From positions 105,478,881 to 105,542,880 of the forward strand of contig JALJCS010000001.1 of assembly GCA_023055355.1 (NCBI GenBank): DNA of 64,000 bases. The letters are read 5' to 3'. Position numbers and translations under genes: made by a program. Positions 34,870-48,700 of the stretch are shown one piece after another. Within the stretch, counting starts at the first letter, position 1; every line of letters begins with the position of its first letter. The notes beneath the pieces were generated by a model. That model was not told the DNA's origin, ran no database searches, and saw nothing but the letters and a program-made list of their open reading frames with translations. The DNA is from Agelaius tricolor (taxonomy: Eukaryota > Chordata > Aves > Passeriformes > Icteridae).

Positions 34870-35190
34870 GAGCCAGAACCGTTAGACACCCTGAATAATC
34901 CCCGCTAGGCCTCCTTTGGGTTTCAACTGCCCATTACAATGGGGCAGCCTCCTCCAATTACCAAATGTGTTTCTTCTAAAAACATCCTTACAGGAACTCC
35001 CAAAATAGCAGCGATTAAAAGCAAACAGCCTGTAATTCATTGACATATGCAAACCTTTTAATGTTTTGCAGGAGACAAGTTGCAACTTTTTGTACCTACA
35101 AGACTATTTATGCATTTTTAATAATTACCCTTGTATATTATGTGATACAATTCCTTTAGGCATTTAGTTAAGAGAAGCAACAGAATTCAC
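34870..35190. promoter_or_regulatory. Candidate conserved non-coding element
   Basis: Complex non-repetitive sequence containing GCCCATTACAATGGGGC (an imperfect palindrome around CCATTACAATGG, SOX-like), CTCCAATTACC, TAATTCATTGACATATGC and TATGCATTTTTAATAATTACC. Dense homeodomain- and POU-like cores with isolated CpGs resemble developmental enhancers. Conservation is untested. Confidence 0.33.
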
Positions 35191-35994
35191 ATTCAAAAGA
35201 AACTGTTAGTTTTGCTGCAAGAAGCGCAGCTAATTTATGTAGTGAATTTTTTATTCATTTTTCCCCTGATTTCTCTTCCCTGCTGTCCTCTTTCCCCTTT
35301 CTTCTTCACTACATTAAGAAATTCTGATGTGCCTGCAGCAACATCCACTGGTGGGGAGTGTCTGCAGTGATGCCAGCCCTGACTTGCCAGCAGTGGAAGC
35401 CAGCAATGTGTGCTGCTTCAGCAGGATGTGCTCCCTTCCAAGCCCCCTTGGGAATGGGCTCACCTTAGGGTCCTCTCTAATCACACCCCCTCTGTGAGCT
35501 GTCACCTGGCAGACAGTGATCCCCAGCCCATCTGTTCTGCACAGAAAACAGCACAGAAATCTTTGCTGCAGATCGGGAATAAAGATGCTTTCACAACCAG
35601 CGTGGTCCTGCAAGCTCTGACTTTTATTGGAGCTCAGATCCCCGTGTGCCCCCCCAGCTCCTCAGCTCGAGTTTGGGACGAGCTGATCCCAGTGCCAGGC
35701 AGGGAAATCCAGGCACGGGGCTGGGCATGGCACTCCTGCAGCTCCCACCACCTGCACGGGCACACACAGCTTTGGGAAAGCAAACAGCACAACTCAGCAA
35801 AGGTTCTAGCAACAGGCAGTGCTTTACCCCTGCCCCAGGGGTAAAATGTAAAGAGTTCATTTCTCCCCCACCAGAGGCAGAGGACCAGATCCCCGGCTGT
35901 ATTCCTGCACTGATTTCATCCATTTACACCTGACAAAAACCTGCTCCTCCCTCTCTTCTCATGACAATAACCAAAGAAAACCAGGTCAAATACT
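35191..35994. other. Gene-free, partly GC-richer stretch
   Basis: The part at 35400-35890 is GC-richer and carries open frames of 95-144 codons on both strands. These overlap one another, have no recognised domain, and the CpG density is low, so I do not call a gene or an island. Confidence 0.4.
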
Positions 35995-36245
35995 TTTGTG
36001 TTACTGTGGTTTGACAATATATTTGAGGAGGGATTTTCAAGTCAGCCATTGCAGATACTGCACTTGAGGGAAATGCAAATAAAACCTTTTTCTTAGCATG
36101 TGCAGGTCACAGTTATTGCACAACAGCATTTCTCTTGGCTTCAGAAGGCAGTTTGTCAAATCAAGGATTTCATCTTCCCATTGTAAATTAGCAGTAGGTA
36201 ATTAGGAACTGCCCACAATTAAATATTGATGTTAAAAATAAATAA
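35995..36245. promoter_or_regulatory. Candidate regulatory block with octamer motif
   Basis: Complex AT-rich sequence with the perfect POU octamer ATGCAAAT (in GGAAATGCAAATAAAACC, near 36071-36078), then GGTAATTAGGAAC and CAATTAAATATTGATG. It is not repetitive and not coding. An enhancer role is inferred from the motifs only. Confidence 0.28.
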
Positions 36246-38239
36246 ATCCCAGCACTTCCCTGTTTAGACAGTAAGAAGGCTTTGCATCAAAAAACACAGG
36301 ACACATGAGAATGTGAATAGTAAAGAGCTAATAACAAAGAAGGATAAACTCTTCATTGTGTGCTTACAGCATTCATTTCTTTCTCTGTAACTGAGAACCT
36401 ATACAAACAAATGGGATAAAAAGACAACATATACCGAGATATCAGCTGTAATCTGCCAATTCTTCAGCCAAACCATCTGGAACACAAAGGAAAGGGGCAA
36501 GGTTTACACAAGGTGCACAGTGAGCCAGCTCTTTTCTCAACAGAACTCCTCCTCAGCTCCTATAGCAGCAGCAGGACAAGTCCAGGTAGGACTGACAAAG
36601 CCACTTGCCCAGCTCCAGCAGTATTTCAGCCCAGCTCTTTGCTCATCTTTGGAGTTCACTTGAGACTGTGACTCACTGGAGGTGAATCCTTTAGTGGCTA
36701 CACCAGCAGCAATTTCAAGCCCTGCCTCATCACAATTCCTGGGCACCCGGCTGCGTGGGAGGCGTGGATCTCTGCCTGCAGAGCACAAGGTGGTTTCAGT
36801 GTCTGAAGGAAGAAAACAACTGAGGCAGAGGTATCTAAGCCTGTGTCCAGTGCACAAGGCAGGACCTGGGCCATCATTCAGTGTGGAGTGGAGCCCCTGA
36901 GCCTGTGCCACAGAGGATGCTTGTGCTCTCCTGTGTGTGCCCACAGCCTGCTTGCAGCCATAGCAGGGGTAGGGCAGCCAGGGGGCTGGAAATCCTCAGC
37001 AAGTGTGCACCTGCTCCAAAACCCTCCTTGAGAAATATTCTAGGTTGAGGAAGACAACCAGCCACAGAGAAACCATCTTTGTATGGCCGTATGTTCTTTG
37101 TGGGAGTCCTCTCCTAGACTTAGGTACCTCATCTGTGGCTTCCTATCTCCAAAAATTACCAAAGAACTCCTCAGTCTCACAGGAGAGCAGGGGAAACCCT
37201 GGTTCTGCTGTAGCTGAACACAGAGAGCTGCTGGATTGTGAAAAGAACTGTTTTCCCTGACCTCACCTCTATCCCTTGGAAAAGGGATCACTCCCTTCCC
37301 GTGACTTTACAGGAGTAGGGGAATGGAAATGTAACACTGTTTCAGTGCATCACAGTGACAGTGTTTGTAGCAAAGTTTTATTTTGAGAAGAAAAAAGGCT
37401 CCATGCTAGGAAAGGTTTACCAAAATATCAGCAACAATTCAAGTAACAGTAACAATTCAGAGCAAAAAGTGCAAGATCATCCCTGTTCCTGGCTCTGACA
37501 CTTCAGGCAGCATATACTAACAGGAGAAATTGTGATAGAATTACTGAGCTAGCATTGCTTTCATTCACTTTATGGGCCAAAATTACTGTCTCAAATCCTT
37601 CTGAAGCACCCAGATGCTCAGGGTACTTTGCAGTACTGTCATCCCACTGCAGGTGGATTTTCTACCACCAGGGAGAAGCCAGACAGGCTTGTCTCAGTCA
37701 GTGATGCTGGTGTCAGCCTGGTGAGCCTGATGAATTGGCTTTGGTTAATGGACCAGGCTTGCTTGTGGCACCATCCCACCCACCCAAGTGTCACACTCCT
37801 CCAGAAGCCCTTAGAAATCAGTCACACAGCAGCTAAATGGAATAGTGGACATTCATTTGGGATGGCAGCTTTCCTGCACAATTCAAGAGCTATAAGGAGG
37901 TAATTATTCACTGGTTTTTCTCTGTGACAAAACTATTTAGAAGGGATTGCAATCTGATGAACACAACTGAGGGAGGAGTGCCCTCCTTTAATTCCCCAGT
38001 AAAATGGAGTCACCATCCAGCATCATTCTATGCCTCCTTATTTCTCATTAACCTCAGCATTTCCTTTCTTGCCCCTCAAAAAGCACAATTATGTAGACTG
38101 ACAGTATCTCTCCTGCCCTAATGCCTCACTACAGTATATACCTTTGCTTTTGACCCTCTCTCCTGAGCCAGATTTAAGCCTCTGGTAGGCTTCATGCTGA
38201 CACCTCTGTAAGAAAAGCAGGACCATTTAGGAGACAGGC
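36246..38239. other. Gene-free single-copy DNA
   Basis: Short overlapping frames only. A mildly GC-richer patch at 36540-37000 has too few CpGs for an island. No splice-coherent frames or repeats were recognised. Confidence 0.45.
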
Positions 38240-38420
38240 AGGAGAGTTATCAAATAAAGTTTCCATTTTATTTACAGTTCAGGAGCCTTGCAGAATGACA
38301 CACACTTATGGTTTGGGATCACTAGCAATTATTGTAAAGGTGAAAGCAGATACTGCAAATTTAACAAGCCTTTTGTATGAACTAATTGCATTAGAATACA
38401 TTAGTAAGGGTGCACATTGT
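38240..38420. promoter_or_regulatory. Weak candidate conserved non-coding block
   Basis: AT-rich, non-repetitive sequence with CACTAGCAATTATTGTAAAG and GAACTAATTGCATTAG, again with homeodomain-type cores. It lacks coding signal. This is a weaker candidate than those at 5.8, 6.7 and 34.9 kb. Confidence 0.22.
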
Positions 38421-41400
38421 AGGTTTTATGTTTCATTGGAAAGGTCATCCTAGATTCTGGGTGAATAGTGAAAGAGAGGAAACCATATTAGCAGTTTATC
38501 CAGCAAGTGTCTCTAGGATGAATTTCCTTCAGGTCATTTGCATTATTTGATTGTAGCTGAATAGTTCTCCCTCTGCTAAGCAAGTAGGGGAAGACCTACG
38601 GTGACAATAGGGGAAGTTCAAAGTCTTTGAGCCTTATTAGAAGGCTCATTTTCTGCACACATTTTCATGCACTCATTTCCCAGAACTAGGCTAGCAGCTG
38701 TATAATCAGGACAGCAACTTTACATGCCTCCTGTAAAATATGAGCCTCCTAGGGAAAGCTGCTGTTGGTTTTCAGGAGGCAAGAGGGCTCCTGCTTCATC
38801 AGAGGTGTGACACCCTGTTATGCCACACCACACAGCCCCCCTTGCTGGTCCCTCTGCAGATGATTTGTGCCAGTTCCAGCCCTGCTTCAGCTGCCTTGGG
38901 TCTCTCTAAAACACTGTGTTGGAGACAGTTGCTAGACCAACTCTGCCAGCCCCCAGGCTCCAGTGGCTTTGCAAGCCTGGGGGTGGTGACAGCCCTGAAG
39001 AGGCTGCAGAGGGCAGAGGGGTGGTAGCAGCAGAGCCAATGTTTGAGGAAGAGAGAGGGAGAGAGCAGCCCACAGGATCCTGAAGGTGGTTGTGGGGTGG
39101 AGAAGCTGAGCCAAGTAAGGCACAAAGTTTTGGTTCAAAGAGATAACTCCTCTTCCCAGTCAGGCAGAGTTTCTGGGAAACCACCTTCCAGTGCTGCCTC
39201 ATCACATGGCTGCAGGAAGGGGACTAAGTGACAACCAGAGAAGGGCAGAGACTGTGTCCATCCAGACATTGTTGATCTGACAGTATAAAATCTTCTGGTT
39301 ACTCCATGAATACCCATCAGGATTTCCAGAGGAGTAGCTAGTGTCAACTGGTTTTACTGAGCTGTGTATTTCAACCAACCCTCCAGAAAACCTTACTGTG
39401 TAAAAATCAGGAGGTGGCATTCCACTAGGCTAAAGAGTGCCAGCAAACCTAGAAGAGAAGCTAAATTGGTGCTAAAAATTGTTCCTATCCCCCCCAAAGC
39501 CCTCTCTGTTGTGTAAGTGGCAAAGAGCCACACACACAGCACCCTCTGGGAGGCTGCAGTGGCATTTCCACTGTCACCAGCCAACTTTGCTCTGAAAGGA
39601 GGTGGCTTCTGCCCATATGCCACTCCCAGAAGATGTAAAAGAGAGGAGCATATGGTTTTGAGAAAATGAAAGGTCCTGGTATCTCAGCTTGGTAAAGCTA
39701 TTGACTTACTGTCTGACCTCTGGCAAGACGCGTGCCCTCCATCTGCCCGGCTCGGGCTGGCGAGACAAGCCAGAAGAGACCCGAGTGCAGAGATGCTGGG
39801 TTTGAGTTCAGCCTGTCAGAGCCACAGCAGCTGGTCACCCCTTTGATGTTGACAAGCTACATTAAGTCCCGTTTCAGCCAGCTCACAGAAGCTGGGTCTC
39901 CTCACCCCACAAACTCAAACTGGCTCTAAGGCTCCCAACAACTTCCCAAGCCCAGGAGCACAAGGAGTGTAAAAATATGCATAGTATGACTGCTGCCAGG
40001 GTAAGATGAGACCCTCTGGGCCCCAGCTCCTCTTCCCTCAGCTCCTTAGCCCATTCTCCAGCTGCTGCAGCCCCACAGGCTCTCCACATCTGCTGGGGCT
40101 GCACACTCACTCCCTGCCTATAGCTCCTTTATACAAATGCTATCACTCAACCACGGCCAAGGGAGCAAATCAATCCACTCTGCATTGAACGTCACCTCTG
40201 GCAAGGTTAAAACTTCAGTTCTGCAAAGCCCTTGTGCATTTGGCCATGGGGACTCATCCTGTGCTGCAGCACATCGTGTAGGTGAGCTCTGATTGTGCAG
40301 AGGATGACTAAGCCCCATCAGAAACCAGAGGCACCTCAGCCTTCCAGAACCAAGGCAGCAAAATCATAACACAGGAATAGTAAATATTGTCCATTCTTCA
40401 CTAAAGCTGCAAAGCAGCCCAAACAATAATTTTTACATACTCCACATTAAAAACATAATACTTAAAATTTTACTGTCCCATAATTTGCATATGGAATTCC
40501 AGGGAGGATATTTGATGGAGTGTGTGCCATAGCTCCTGCATGTATGTACTATATCCAAAGGACATGACAATCTAGCATAACATCAGGTAAGTCCTAATAA
40601 TAGCCATATTTTAAGGCCCCTTTTAATATTTAAAGATGCAATCTGAAATAAAAATGGAGTGTGAAATGTCCATATTAATAATATTATCATCAACCATTAC
40701 TAAAGTCAATGGCTTGGGTGTACATCACTGCTACAGTCCCATTAATAACTTTAGCCTGATAAATGCACCCAGGACCTCTATTTTCCTCTTCTTGGCCTGC
40801 TTTATCATTTCTTTTCATAGGGAACTAAAAGCTGCAAGTTCTAGAAGAGGGACAAAAACCTCAATATCCCATCAGGTCCCATCAGCACAAACACCCTGAG
40901 GCTGCTTCTGGTCCCTTCTTGGTGCCACTGAAACAGGCCTGACAAATTCCATTATTCTGCCACCCAGCACCTTTTTCTCTCCCATCCTACACTAATACAA
41001 ACATGTTTTCACTGTCCCCCAAGTTTCCTGGTGAATTAATAGCCATTTACATCTGGCACTTGAAAAATATTTTTAAGCTCCCGCCTCCAACATGACTGGT
41101 GCCTGCTACCTCTGTCACCCCCTTCCTTGTTTACTTCACCCCTCTTAGATCCTGGTGCTTCTCTCCAATTCAGTAGGAATGGGGAGGGACAGTGTTCCTG
41201 ACTGCTATGAATATGATGGGGATGAGGAAAAAAGGATTTATATTGGTGGTATTTGGGCTAAATATTCATTATATCAATGTCTTTACACAGCAACAAAGTA
41301 AATATAAAACTTTTAACAATGTGTTTTGAAAGGTCATGAAAATACATTGAAATACATCAAATCAATAACAAGAACTTCAAACTACTCTCAGAAAACACTA

Positions 41401-42710
41401 AATAGCTACATATAAGAATGATAAACATTGGAAAAAGCTCCATATAAAATAATTTCTCACTTCAATACTCTCTCATGGTCTGATGGAAAGATTTTTCTGC
41501 TCTGGAAGAAAAATATTTGTAATATCAGTCTAATACTATTAGTTATATTGATTCATGTTTGACTATAGACTGTTGGAGTTTTCAAAGCTTTAGCATTACA
41601 CAGCTTATGAAAAATCTCTCCCAGGAGCTTTGGGCTGGGCAAGGTGCACAGCAGGGTCCCCCAGGTGGTGTATATTTTGTTGGATTATGTTTAATTGAGT
41701 CATGAAATAATTACTATAGATTAAATTTTCTTGAGTCATTGAAATAATTTTATTAATACATCAAAATCTTTAGCCTGTTTCCTTGAACTATTCTACAATT
41801 CCATTTCTCCTACTATTCTCCTGTTCTCCATGTGAATATATACAGTATTCTTGGTAAACACAAGCACCTGGAACGTGCTTGCACAAGACACTTCCAAAGA
41901 CAGCACAAAAATCATTGTGTTACAATCATAATCCCAACCCTCATATAAAGGAAAAGGGCTGTGTGAGGCTTTTGTTTGCCAAACCTCTCTCACTTTCCCA
42001 AAACTTCCTACAGTATCATTACTACAAATTTGTTTCTTGGGAAGATCCCTTTGTCCTCATGCTCCAATGATGCGTGAACCCCAAGGACTGGACATATTGT
42101 GCAGGGCTCTGCAAATGTGGATTACTTTTTACCTCAAAATTCATAAATGAGAAAGGTAATCTCATGTGGACCTGCTTTTCTGAATTGTTTATAGTCTTGG
42201 TTTGTATTAAAAAAACAATTATATTAAAATTCCTTAAAATAAAAAAAAGATTCCTTAAAGTCTAGGAGATTAACCAAATAGAAACACTATTTAAGGTGAT
42301 GGATCATGTAAGGTAATCACTAAACTCTCAGACTGTAAAATAGGATTACACACCATCTCTTCTTCCTTTTTTTTTTAAATTTTCTCTCTTGGACACTGCA
42401 GTATCAACTGCTGTAGTCCTAAATTTAGCCAAACACTGCAATTATCAGATGAATTCAGTTGCAAAAGCTTTTGTCACTTTCCTGGTTGTCTGACGGTGTA
42501 CGGTTCAATCATAAAAGGGCAAATGACAGGCGGGTGTAGGAAATGAATTTTCTTCTTCTTCCTGACATACCAGGGGAAGGCCCCCTGCTGTAATATGGAA
42601 AAATCTTTTATGCAAAAGAGCACAGCAACTTGCAGCACACAATCACTATGCAGACTTTTGTTGGAGTCTTTTTTCACAATTCAGCAAAGGAAAGAGAAGA
42701 AAAGGCAGCC
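38421..42710. other. Gene-free single-copy DNA
   Basis: Frames up to about 135 codons are mutual shadows without domains. A tRNA-like 5' half at 39672-39700 is noted as a curiosity only. The part at 41220-41800 is strongly AT-rich. No mobile element was recognised with confidence. Confidence 0.4.
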
Positions 42711-42746
42711 CTAAAATCAAGTTTAAAAGTTCAAATTTGATTTTAG
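42711..42746. repeat. Perfect-pairing hairpin, 14-bp stem and 8-base loop
   Basis: CTAAAATCAAGTTT (42711-42724) pairs with AAATTTGATTTTAG (42733-42746). Thirteen Watson-Crick pairs and one G-T/G-U wobble enclose the loop AAAAGTTC. The stem is too short and AT-rich for a typical pre-miRNA. It is probably a chance or replication-derived inverted repeat, but it is clean. Confidence 0.85.
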
Positions 42747-45700
42747 CATTAGGGTATATTTATAGGTTTAGGGATCTGGTAATTAAAATGCAGCAAAGCT
42801 CCTTCTAAGTATGAACACGCCTTCTTTAAGCAATGTTGCTTTTCTGGTGATCCCAAGGCCACAGCAGCAGAGTTTTTCACACACAGCTCAAGCAAGGTGA
42901 GAGGCACAGAGGGATGCTGAGTCCAGCTGGAAGCAGTCAGGGCAACCCCATGTTGTCGACTTGGAAAGCAAAGAGAAGGCTGTATATTTAGTATTTATAC
43001 TAAATACATTATTTCTGAGCATGATGCAAACAAGAATCTGGGAGAACACAGAAAAATATCCTTCCTGCAGGTTTTAAGAAAAACTGCCTTTGGAATAAAT
43101 AATCTCTACTCCTTCCCACAGAAGGGACTTTAACACCTTCTGGCAATAAACAAAATTCTTAAAGAGGGGGCAAAATTAGTATTTGTCATTTTAAGGTCCT
43201 GGTGTGTATTGGTGTTTTGGCAAATAAGCATCACTCAGATTACCCACAGGGTTTCCAAATGAAAACAGGTATGGCATAAAGACTTGTTATTTGCCAAAAA
43301 TACACTTTGGCTCACGATCACTGCTCAGCTATATGAACCACAGGTGCCAACTCTGAATAAGAAAAAGGCCTGCTCCTTACACAGAGGCTGGCAGTGGACA
43401 CCATGGCAAATATTCTGGGGTTTCCCAAGGCAGTGACTCTCCAGCTGAAGGGAAATTGGCCAAAGCTCAGGGGCATGGTGGTGCCTCCTGGGCAGGCCTT
43501 GCAGGCTGTGCTGACTCAAGGAGCTTCACAGGCTCCTGTCCTGCTCAGGCCCTGCAAAGAGAGGGAACACAGCATACACAGGGAAGCAGAGGTTTTACAC
43601 CCCCAAACTACACTTCCCATCAGGCATTGACAGAGTATTTCCAGATCAAATGTGGGGTCACTTTCAGCTTAATTTCTTCAGTCTTAATAAAAAATAATAC
43701 CTTTTTTTTTTCAAGACATCTATTTACTTGGAAATTTTTTTCCAGGAAAGGCTTCTGTTTTGCTTCTAAAAATCTTTTTTTTTTTTTAGTTAAGAACCCA
43801 CATTTCTAATGAAAAACAGTCTCAATGAAAAATCCCTTTTTAATTGCTCACAGAAAACTGAATGCCAACAGCAGGACATATTAGGAAGGAATATTTAGTT
43901 TCTTAGGAAAAAAAGTAGCCCCTCAATAACCAATGGCTAAAATAGAGCAGAACTGGTCCCAGTGAGTGCAAACCAGCTGCTGATTTCAATGAACTTGTGT
44001 CAGTCTACCCCAGGTGAAGTTCTGGCCCACTGAGCTCAGAGAAACAAAATGTCACCTTTACTTTCTAAACACTCTTTCTCAAATCATATTTCCCTGGTAA
44101 TAATGTGCAGCAAGTGTTTAGCTCAACATGCCTCTTATAGTTTCTGTTTGGGAGATGATTTTTCTTTTTAATTTCTCTGTCAGGCACACTTATTGAAGCG
44201 CACACGCTTTAGACAGATGCAATCTGCAAAAAAGGTTTGAAAGACAGTGATTTATTTATGAAATTCCTGGTTGAGAGGGTGAGGTAAGCCACACAAAAAT
44301 TTTAAAGCTTCTCACTAATGTAAGGCATATGTGTTATATATGTAAAACATGCAGAGGGAAAACATTTAGAATATTTGGGCACAAATCCTTCACAGGGTGG
44401 AATTGCAGTGGGAGAAAAGGGGCAGCAGGTGGAGAAGAAGCTGTAAGGACAAGTTCTGCTCTGCCTTTAATTTCACTTTGTTACCTCAGGGCCAGCAGCA
44501 TTTATCATATGGGCATTATACATACATCAAGTTTTTTGTTCTTGTGTGTTTTATGCAGTGTAGTCAACACAGCAATCAAACCTGAAGCTCCATGGTGGGA
44601 GCTTAAATTTACTCAAAGCATAAATTCACTGAAAGTCCCTGCAGTAAAATGTTTTGGTTCTAGCTAAACACTTCTCCATGAAAAAGTCCTTTGCTCCAGC
44701 TGGGAAGTGTTTTAACTTGCAGATGGCTTCCAACAAAGTGGGCACACCACACTCCAAAGTGTGCACTGGGGAAACAATTTTTTGGCTGAGCAAGTTCAAT
44801 GGCTGCCAGTGCCAGTGTCCTGGGGTAAATGTGCTCTCCCTCCACAAGGCTGCTCTTCCTGGCACTGTGGAAGGTGAGAGGACTGGCAGACACACCCCAG
44901 CAATGCCACTCTGCAGCTTTAAAAGGGATTTGTCCCAGTCCATGTCCCACCATTGAATGCCCCTGTGACAGAGCTGGCTGAAGAGGGGGTGCATCCTAAC
45001 CCCTGAGGAGCAGCTGGCTGGGAAGAGCCAGTGGGAGCCCCCTGCCTTCCCATGCCAAGCTATGAATCACCAGAGATTGTCCATACTCACTGGGGAAAAG
45101 TACTTGAAGGACACACATGTGGAGAGGAAAAGTACCTGTTTCATGCAGGTTGCAGCTAAAAGGTGGAACTGAGCAGCCTGAATTATGGGAGGGAGAACCA
45201 TGTAGGGAAGAGCAGCAGGAACTGGAGTTAGAGAGACTCCTCTGGAGGCTAGAGTTAGCCAGGGATATATCCAAACATGTTTTAAAGGCACATCCAAAAA
45301 AAGAGATTTTTAAAGGGTTAAAGGGCTTAACAGTCCTGCTGTAAGCAGGTGGCAATTTTTGCAGGCTTTTCAGCTGAAATGGCATTGAGAATTGTGGAGG
45401 TGGGGTGGCAGTGGCTGAGCTGGCTGGCTTAGAAAGGACAGCCCCTGCACAGAGACAGGACAACCAGACTGCTGGCACTGGCAATCAGGAACTGCTAAAG
45501 TAAGGCACAACAGTGATCAGGAAGATATTGGAGCTGCCCTATATCTTACTGAGGACAGGAAAGTTGCACTCAATAAGGTGGAGAGTGGAGTGGTGGAGAG
45601 ATTCAAGGTGTGAGGTGAAAGGGAGAAATGTGATGTGAAAGACCAGTGAGAATGATGATCCTAACAGGAATAACTGGGATGCATTGCCAAGGGCACTCTC

Positions 45701-48700
45701 ACCACACCAGGGGGAAAATCTGTACTCATTATAAAATCATGTTCTGCTCCACCATCTTGTCCATCTTCCTGGCACACAGTATGGAAAACGTCAAACCCTG
45801 TGGGTACAACACCAAATCACCATCACACAGGGCACCAGTGCCAGGATAATGCCGAGCTGGCAGTGGAGAAATTGAGCCAAAAAAGATCCAAGGAACTTCC
45901 TAAGAGTGGACAAGCCCTTGGGTCACCCAACCCTGCTCGAGTTGGGTGCAGGAGAAAAGTCCTTTCTGCCCTCCAAAGGGAAGAGCAGGGACTTAGGACA
46001 CTGCCAGTAGCTCCCTACGAGTGAAAAGGGTTAGAAAAGGAGTCCTCACCTGCAATGTAAGACTATTGCTGGCAGAAATAGAGCTGAGGAAATTCAAGTC
46101 TCAGACTAGAAAAATCATATTTGTGATGTCTTCTCTTTCTCCCTGAGGGGTGGAAGAGTTAGATGGAGGGAAAGGTGAGGAGATGCTGAGTGTTAGGAGT
46201 TGCTGTGTGAATGTACAAAGGAAAAGATGACATTAATCAAGGTGGGAGATGAGAAGAGTTTTTGCAGTGCCCACAGAGTAAAGCTGAAAAGGAAGATATG
46301 GCAAGCATTAGAGAGGACCCCAAGGGGATGGAGCTGGGGGTGGAAAGGAGATGAGAGAAGAGGCATAGAGAGATACCAGATGTAAAAGATAACAACCCAG
46401 TAGAATTTTGCCAAGAATAAAGGTTTCCGAGCCTTCACTTTGAATTCACATGTCCACCCTCTACTAGTAAAACCATTAGACAGACAAGAATTAAGAGGAG
46501 AGGAATCAGTCTCCTTCCTGCAAACAGCTTGCTGAAGACATGACATTCCTGAAGAAAAATGTACACAAGCCTAAGCAGCTTACAAGAGCGAGCTATCTCA
46601 GCCGGCTCACCCCCCACGAGCACTGGTAAATCCATGAGAATCAGAACAAGGAAATTGTCAGGGAAAGGCTGTGATTAGCCAGAGTCTTGACTAGAAAAAT
46701 AGTTTATGAATTGTCATAAAAATTTAAAGCTCAACCTCACATTAGCTGCTGCAGTGTCTCTGCTCCCACCTACAGTACAGTTCGTCTCCCTCTGTCTTCA
46801 TCACTGACTGTGCCAGTACAAGGGGGAAATCTTCTGAATGTTTCCCCAAAATTAAATGCTGAAACAGCATAACATTATTTTTGATATTCAAATATATTAT
46901 TAATAAGCTATGCACTACAAAAAAGATTCTGAACATGAGTGATACATCTCATAATTCTGACCTATTAACAGAAGTACATGAGTCTCCCTGGACCAAAAAA
47001 ATAGTTGTTAAAAAAGATGAATCGCTTACTCAAATCAAAATAACATGACAGTTCCATGAAAGATTTCAAAATAAAAGTTAATAAGTTAATGGATTCATTT
47101 TACTGCTCCTAGAATGCAAACAGACAATGCAGAACAGTCATCTTCTTATTAAATAACATGAATCAAGACTCCACATGTTTGTATTAAGCAACAGGCACCA
47201 GATCAGTTTTGGTGTGTCAGGGTGAGTGTGTCAGTGAGAGGGCAGAGCCAAAGCACATTCTGAATCTTCTTTGCCAGCAGTGACGAGGTACTTAAAATTT
47301 TGTCATATACCTAGGTATTATCCTGAATGCAGGGGCAGAAATGTCATCCCAGCTGATGCCAGCAAAGCCTTCCTGATTTACAATGGCTCCTCATCCTCGT
47401 GGTTTGTGTGAGACTCACCTTAGCAGCTGCCCTTTTATGTGCCACGCAGCAGAGTGCTGGGAGCTCCCTGAGTCCCTTCTCCTAAACACCTCTCCCCTCC
47501 AAGAATACCCAATAGCTCCTGATGGAGCCCAGCAAGTGGCTTGAACCAGGCTGCTGGCTTTTCAATAGTGAAAATGAGGGGAGAGGAATACCATGCTCAA
47601 CGTGCACTAGCAGAAAATATTTCTCAAATTTTTGATTTTAAAAAAGTAGGTTTTTCTCCAGTATAAGCAGAATAAAAATAAAAGGGCATTTCCCCAGTAT
47701 AAAAATAATTCTTCTGGCTTCTTACAAGTGCTGTAGCCTAGAAGTATTCCTAAGGAGAGGGAAGATACTTGGAAAGAAAGTTGCCCTTAGGGAGTGGTGG
47801 AGGGACTTTCTCCAGCTCCATGGATGTCCTGTTCAGTTTTGGCTGCATTATGTGGGCTTGATAACCAAATTCTTTGTATGCACAGGAGTTACTTAAATAG
47901 GAATGAGGGGTAACAAAAAATCTTCGATTTGAAAGTGGATTGCATTGGACAGGCATAAGGGATTTCACTGCCTGCCCAGAAAAGATAGATGGGAGAGGTT
48001 TAATGTAAGAAATCAGGTGGTGAAAGGACAGGAAACAAGTGACTTGTGGCTCCTGCCTTTTAAGCATGAGAGGGGCATGTGAAGAGGCATTAATTTCAGC
48101 CACACTGGGCTGCAGGGTAAGGACTATTCACATAAGTAAGGCTTTGGAGGACTGGGCTTGTAAACCCCAGCTGCTTAAACAAAAGTCCGAGGCACCTTTT
48201 TCAAGAGCACCCAAGTCTGGTTTTCTAAAGGACCTTCCCCTCTTAAGTTACTTAGGCTACATCCACCCCTTCCATGGTGGATAACAGGGGGGCTGTGCCT
48301 GGGCTGGGGAGGCTCTCAGCGAGTGGGGCTGTGGCTCAGCAGGAGCTCCACAGGCGGCTGCTGCTGCAGGGCTGGATGCACCAGCACGGGCAGGGTACCA
48401 GGGTACCGGGACCTGCCGCTGTCCCGCATCCTTCATTCCCTCAGGCACTTCCAAAACTGCTGCCTTAAGCCTGCAGCAGGATTTCAGCAGAGGTCTCTTA
48501 GGCTTAAAGCAGCTTCTAACTGTATTTATGTGCTTTATCCCTTGAGTAGGATAAACAGGTTAGCAATTAACTCTGGTTTTCTGACCTCTAGCTGGATAAC
48601 CAGATCTCTAATTATATTTTCAGTGGCAGTGAATCTCAAGAGTTGTGTGACATTATCTGAAAGTTTCCACTCCCATGTAACATCTGCAGCTCTTTGTGGA

